From NCBI RefSeq assembly GCF_003143995.1, contig NZ_QFWG01000003.1, positions 62,001-126,000 of the forward strand: DNA of 64,000 nucleotides, read 5' to 3'. Source of the DNA: Pseudoglutamicibacter cumminsii. GTDB taxonomy: Bacteria; Actinomycetota; Actinomycetes; Actinomycetales; Micrococcaceae. The position numbers were made by a program, and so were the translations under genes. The first letter of the stretch is position 1. Each line of letters starts with the position of its first letter. The notes under the pieces were generated by a model. The model did not search any database, was not told the DNA's origin, and saw only the letters and a program-made list of their open reading frames with translations. Shown here one piece after another: positions 61,034-64,000 of this stretch.

Positions 61034-62800
61034 ATGTCCGATGCCCTATTTTCCGTGGGCGAGGACATGCCACCTGCGTACCCGGAACGGGCGGCGTGGG
61101 GTACGGCACCGAAGCTGCGCCAGTGGCAGGCTGAGGCTCTCGAAGCGTTCTTCAACAGTCCGAACAAGGATTTCCTGGCCGTCGCGACCCCCGGCGCTGG
61201 TAAAACGACGTTTGCGCTACGTGTCGCCAAGACGCTGGTTGAGCGCGGCACCATCAACCGCATCACCGTGGTAGCGCCAACCGAGCATCTGAAGACGCAG
61301 TGGGCAGACGCCGCGGGCCGCATCGGGCTTTCTATTGACCCGAACTTCAAAAACTCCGATGGCCGCCACGGCCGGGGTTTCATTGGTGTTGCCGTCACGT
61401 ACGCGCAGGTCGCGAATAAGCCGCTGCTGCATCGTGCGCGGACTGAGGCGGGAAAGACGCTCGTGATCCTGGACGAGGTTCACCACGCTGGCGACGCCCT
61501 GAGCTGGGGCGACGGCATTCGGGAGGCGTTCGAGCCCGCGGTGCGTAGGCTTTCGCTCACGGGTACGCCGTTCCGTTCCGATACCGCGCAGATCCCGTTC
61601 GTTGAATACGTCGAAGACGACGAGGGCATTCGCCGCTCGAAGGCCGACTACACGTATGGTTACGGCGAAGCGCTCAAGGATCACGTTGTTCGCCCCGTGA
61701 TGTTCATGGCCTATTCGGGGTCGATGCGGTGGCGCACCTCAACGGGTGAAGAGATGGAAGCCCAGCTGGGTGAGGCCGCGACGAAGGACATCACGCAGTC
61801 GGCGTGGCGTACGGCGTTGAACCCTGAGGGGGAGTGGATCCCGAAGGTTCTTCGCGCCGCGGACCAGCGCCTGACGGAGGTGCGCCGTAGCGTGCCAGAC
61901 GCGGGCGGCTTGGTGATTGCGACGGATCAGGACACTGCGCGGGCGTATGCCGCGATCCTGGATCGGATCACGGGCGAGAAGACCACGGTTGTGCTTTCCG
62001 ATGATGCGGGTGCCTCGAAACGCATCGAGGACTTCACCGAGAACACAAAGCGCTGGATGGTCGCGGTCCGGATGGTGTCCGAGGGTGTTGACGTTCCGCG
62101 GTTGGCGGTCGGGGTCTACGCGACGAGCACCTCGACGCCGCTGTTCTTTGCTCAGGCGATCGGCCGTTTTGTGCGTTCGCGTAAACGCGGCGAAGTCGCG
62201 AGTGTTTTCTTGCCGTCGGTGCCTGTTCTGACGCTGCTCGCTAACGAGATGGAGGTCGAACGAGACCACGCTCTCGACCGCCCAACGAGCGGCGAAGACC
62301 AGACGATGCAGGAAATCGAGGAAGAACTTGCCGCCGCGAACCGTGAAGAGCGCGCCTCGAACGAGCTGAACCGCGGCACGTTCCAGGCTCTGGAATCGGA
62401 TGCGAGCTTTGACCGCGTGCTCTACGACGGCGGCGAATTCGGATTGGGGGCAGGCGTCGGTTCCGAGGAAGAACTCGACTTCCTGGGCATCCCCGGGCTT
62501 CTGGACGCCGAGCAGGTCGGCGAGCTGCTGCGTCAGCGGCAGGCCAAGCATCTGAGCAAGCGGAAGTCGACGGGGCAACAACAAGCGCCTGGAGTGGTGG
62601 ATCACCGGCAGCTCATGGACCTGCGCACGCAGCTGGCTAAGTCAGTTGCAGCCTATGCGAACAAGACCGGGATCCCTCACGGCCAGATCCACAACAAGCT
62701 ACGCGCGATCAGCGGCGGACCACCCGTAGCTCAGGCCTCCGAAAAGCAACTGCGCAACCGCATCTCGGTGCTCCAGAAGTGGTTCGTAGGCCAGAAATAG
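61034..62800 (+). CDS. SF2 DEAD/DEAH-type helicase
   Basis: A 588-residue helicase. Walker A TPGAGKTTFALRVAKTL, motif Ia VVAPTEHLKTQW, DEVHHAGDA (DExH), motif III LTGTPFRSDTAQIP, and C-terminal helicase motifs WMVAVRMVSEGVDVPRLAVGVYATSTSTPLFFAQAIGRFVRSRKRG. It has the compact two-domain form of restriction-type/UvsW-like SF2 helicases of Actinobacteria. ATG 61034 with GGAGGG upstream. Acts on nucleic acid; the pathway is unknown. Confidence 0.9.
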   Translation: MSDALFSVGEDMPPAYPERAAWGTAPKLRQWQAEALEAFFNSPNKDFLAVATPGAGKTTFALRVAKTLVERGTINRITVVAPTEHLKTQWADAAGRIGLSIDPNFKNSDGRHGRGFIGVAVTYAQVANKPLLHRARTEAGKTLVILDEVHHAGDALSWGDGIREAFEPAVRRLSLTGTPFRSDTAQIPFVEYVEDDEGIRRSKADYTYGYGEALKDHVVRPVMFMAYSGSMRWRTSTGEEMEAQLGEAATKDITQSAWRTALNPEGEWIPKVLRAADQRLTEVRRSVPDAGGLVIATDQDTARAYAAILDRITGEKTTVVLSDDAGASKRIEDFTENTKRWMVAVRMVSEGVDVPRLAVGVYATSTSTPLFFAQAIGRFVRSRKRGEVASVFLPSVPVLTLLANEMEVERDHALDRPTSGEDQTMQEIEEELAAANREERASNELNRGTFQALESDASFDRVLYDGGEFGLGAGVGSEEELDFLGIPGLLDAEQVGELLRQRQAKHLSKRKSTGQQQAPGVVDHRQLMDLRTQLAKSVAAYANKTGIPHGQIHNKLRAISGGPPVAQASEKQLRNRISVLQKWFVGQK

Positions 62801-62841
62801 GCAAGCCAGGACGCTTCAAACAGGACAATATAGATCTGCAA

Positions 62842-62885
62842 AGCACGCGGGGTTCCCACTGTTCACAGTGGGAACCCCGCGTGCT
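62842..62885. terminator. bidirectional terminator between the helicase gene and pncB
   Basis: A perfect 20-bp stem (62842-62861 with 62866-62885) and TTCA loop between convergent genes. The loop is AT-rich and the stem GC-rich; no clear T-tract. Confidence 0.85.
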
Positions 62886-62900
62886 GTATGTAGCGAAGAT

Positions 62901-64000
62901 TTATTCTTCGATAAGTGTTGGGATCACTGGTTCGCCGCGCATGAGCTGACGCGCTCGGCCCGGCATTTCCTCGATGGACGCTTTGCGGCGTTCGATGGCT
63001 GCCTCGACACCAGTTGCGCCGGTCAGGCCAGGCTGAATCTCGCCGTCGACCACGAGCGGGATCTGAAGCGGGCGGTCATTGTCGGTGACCTCGGCAGGGA
63101 TCCGGTTGACGCCCACGAGTTCGGCGGTCGCACGTCCGCGTTCGTTGATCTGACGGTACGCGTACTTCTTGCCGCCCACGGACTTCTTGCCGGATGCTGA
63201 CTTCGCTACGGGAACCCATTCGCCGTCGTTGCCTTGGCGTGCAACCAGCTTGTACACCATCGACGCAGTCGGTGCGCCGGAGCCGGTCACGAGCTGAGTG
63301 CCCACACCGTAACCGTCAACGGGCGCGGAGCGCAGCGCTGCGATCGCGTACTCGTCGAGGTCGGAGGTCACGATGATCTTGGTGTTGGGGTTGCCGAGGT
63401 CATCGAGAAGTTCGCGCACCCACGCGGCCTGGGAAACGAGGTCACCCGAGTCCAGACGGACACCACCGAGCTGTGGGCCGGCGATCTCAACCGCAGTACG
63501 GACAGCCTTCTCGACGTCGTAGGTGTCGACCAGCAGGGTCGTATCCACGCCCATCGACTTGATCTGGGCCTCGAACGCTTCACGTTCCGAATCGTGGAGC
63601 AACGTAAAAGAGTGCGCCGCGGTTCCGGCAGTGGTGAGGCCGTAGCGGCGACCGGCTTCGAGGTTTGAGGTGCTTGCGAAACCGGCGATGGCGGCGGCGC
63701 GGGCTGCGGCGACGGCGGACTCTTCGTTGGTGCGGCGCGAGCCCATCTCGATGCATGGGCGGTCGCCAGCTACAGCGATCATGCGGGATGCCGCGGAGGC
63801 TACTGCGGTGTCGTAGTTGAGCACGGAAAGCAGATAGGTCTCCAGGATGACGGCCTCAGCGAACGTGGATTCCACCTGGATGATCGGGGAGTTCGGGAAG
63901 TAGATCTCGCCTTCGGCGTAGCCGGTGATCGTCCCTGAGAAACGGAAATCTGCGAGCCAGTTGAGCATCTTTTCGCCAACCACATTGTTGTTGGCGAGGT
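62901..64000 (-). CDS. pncB: nicotinate phosphoribosyltransferase, C-terminal part (cut by window end)
   Basis: An incomplete frame running past the window end into the start of the gene. The visible 366 residues include the NAPRTase core: CIEMGSRRTNE, LEAGRRYGLTTAGTAAHSFTLL, GGVRLDSGDLVSQ and DGYGVGTQLVTGSGAPT. Catalyses nicotinate plus PRPP to nicotinate mononucleotide, the salvage route to NAD. N-terminal sequence up to LANNNVVGEKMLNWLADFRF is partly seen at the window edge. Confidence 0.93.
   Translation of the reverse strand, partial: LANNNVVGEKMLNWLADFRFSGTITGYAEGEIYFPNSPIIQVESTFAEAVILETYLLSVLNYDTAVASAASRMIAVAGDRPCIEMGSRRTNEESAVAAARAAAIAGFASTSNLEAGRRYGLTTAGTAAHSFTLLHDSEREAFEAQIKSMGVDTTLLVDTYDVEKAVRTAVEIAGPQLGGVRLDSGDLVSQAAWVRELLDDLGNPNTKIIVTSDLDEYAIAALRSAPVDGYGVGTQLVTGSGAPTASMVYKLVARQGNDGEWVPVAKSASGKKSVGGKKYAYRQINERGRATAELVGVNRIPAEVTDNDRPLQIPLVVDGEIQPGLTGATGVEAAIERRKASIEEMPGRARQLMRGEPVIPTLIEE

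Noticed and set aside
60865-61134. An 89-codon frame with a heptad-like repeat VQVFARA VQVFDRK between DUF3039 and the helicase
   Set aside because: It overlaps the start of the helicase gene by 100 bp in another frame, has no ribosome-binding site, and the repeated peptide is explained by the 21-bp DNA repeat.

Overview
The window is a 64 kb piece of a GC-rich actinobacterial chromosome, most likely from the family Micrococcaceae (Arthrobacter/Rothia/Pseudoglutamicibacter-like). The markers are a tmRNA with the actinobacterial-type tag AESKRTDFALAA, the SigR/RsrA redox sigma pair, the 25-residue ribosomal protein bL37, a fused 2-oxoglutarate decarboxylase (Kgd), the mismatch endonuclease NucS, DUF2550 and DUF3039 genes, and an argS-lysA-hom-thrC-thrB-rho-prfA-prmC-atp block in the order usual for Actinomycetota. 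The genus is an inference.

Layout. 0-3.4 kb: smpB, a possible zinc-ribbon microprotein and ssrA (tmRNA), followed by a small accessory patch (unknown protein, blasticidin-S/cytidine-type deaminase, frameshifted lipoprotein, then 495 bp of AT-richer DNA without a gene). 3.4-12 kb: putP and a small monooxygenase, then on the minus strand aroA-rsgA-hisN-crcB-crcB and a DoxX gene, diverging from sigR-rsrA. A perfect SigR-type promoter precedes sigR. bL37 and a GDSL hydrolase follow. 12.8-24.7 kb: kgd; two CNNM/CBS membrane proteins; a zinc-uptake locus znuA-znuC-znuB with a convergent Zur; a zinc alcohol dehydrogenase with an unusual N-terminus; a HIT protein. 24.7-29.8 kb: giant helicase HrpA, an NAD(P)-binding oxidoreductase, tRNA-Arg(CCG). 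29.9-43.3 kb: argS, lysA, threonine biosynthesis, rho with a long Arg/Asn-rich insertion, prfA, an in-frame PrmC-Sua5 fusion and a WecA-like transferase. 43.3-51.7 kb: the complete ATP synthase operon with two AtpI/AtpZ-like genes in front and DUF2550 behind. 51.7-64 kb: nucS, an AI-2E family exporter, a large frameshifted membrane protein, a thioredoxin-fold/TPR protein, a two-gene ABC exporter, DUF3039, an SF2 helicase and the 3' part of pncB (cut by the window end).

Two patterns cut across the annotation. First, three genes (lipoprotein, atpF, the membrane protein at 54562) are each broken by what looks like one missing base, and adding one base restores a full-length protein. Because atpF is expected to be intact, sequencing or assembly deletions are the simplest explanation. 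Second, at least ten intergenic or gene-end sites carry short tandem duplications with a 15-21 bp period, six of them at exactly 15 bp, several including a stop codon. This looks like a genome-wide habit of small duplications in spacers and is not explained by any gene. No IS element, integrase, CRISPR array or complete prophage was seen, and no obvious undescribed multigene system. The best candidates for novelty are the tandem-duplication habit, the 21-bp array before the helicase, the smpB-ssrA microprotein and the deaminase pair beside ssrA.
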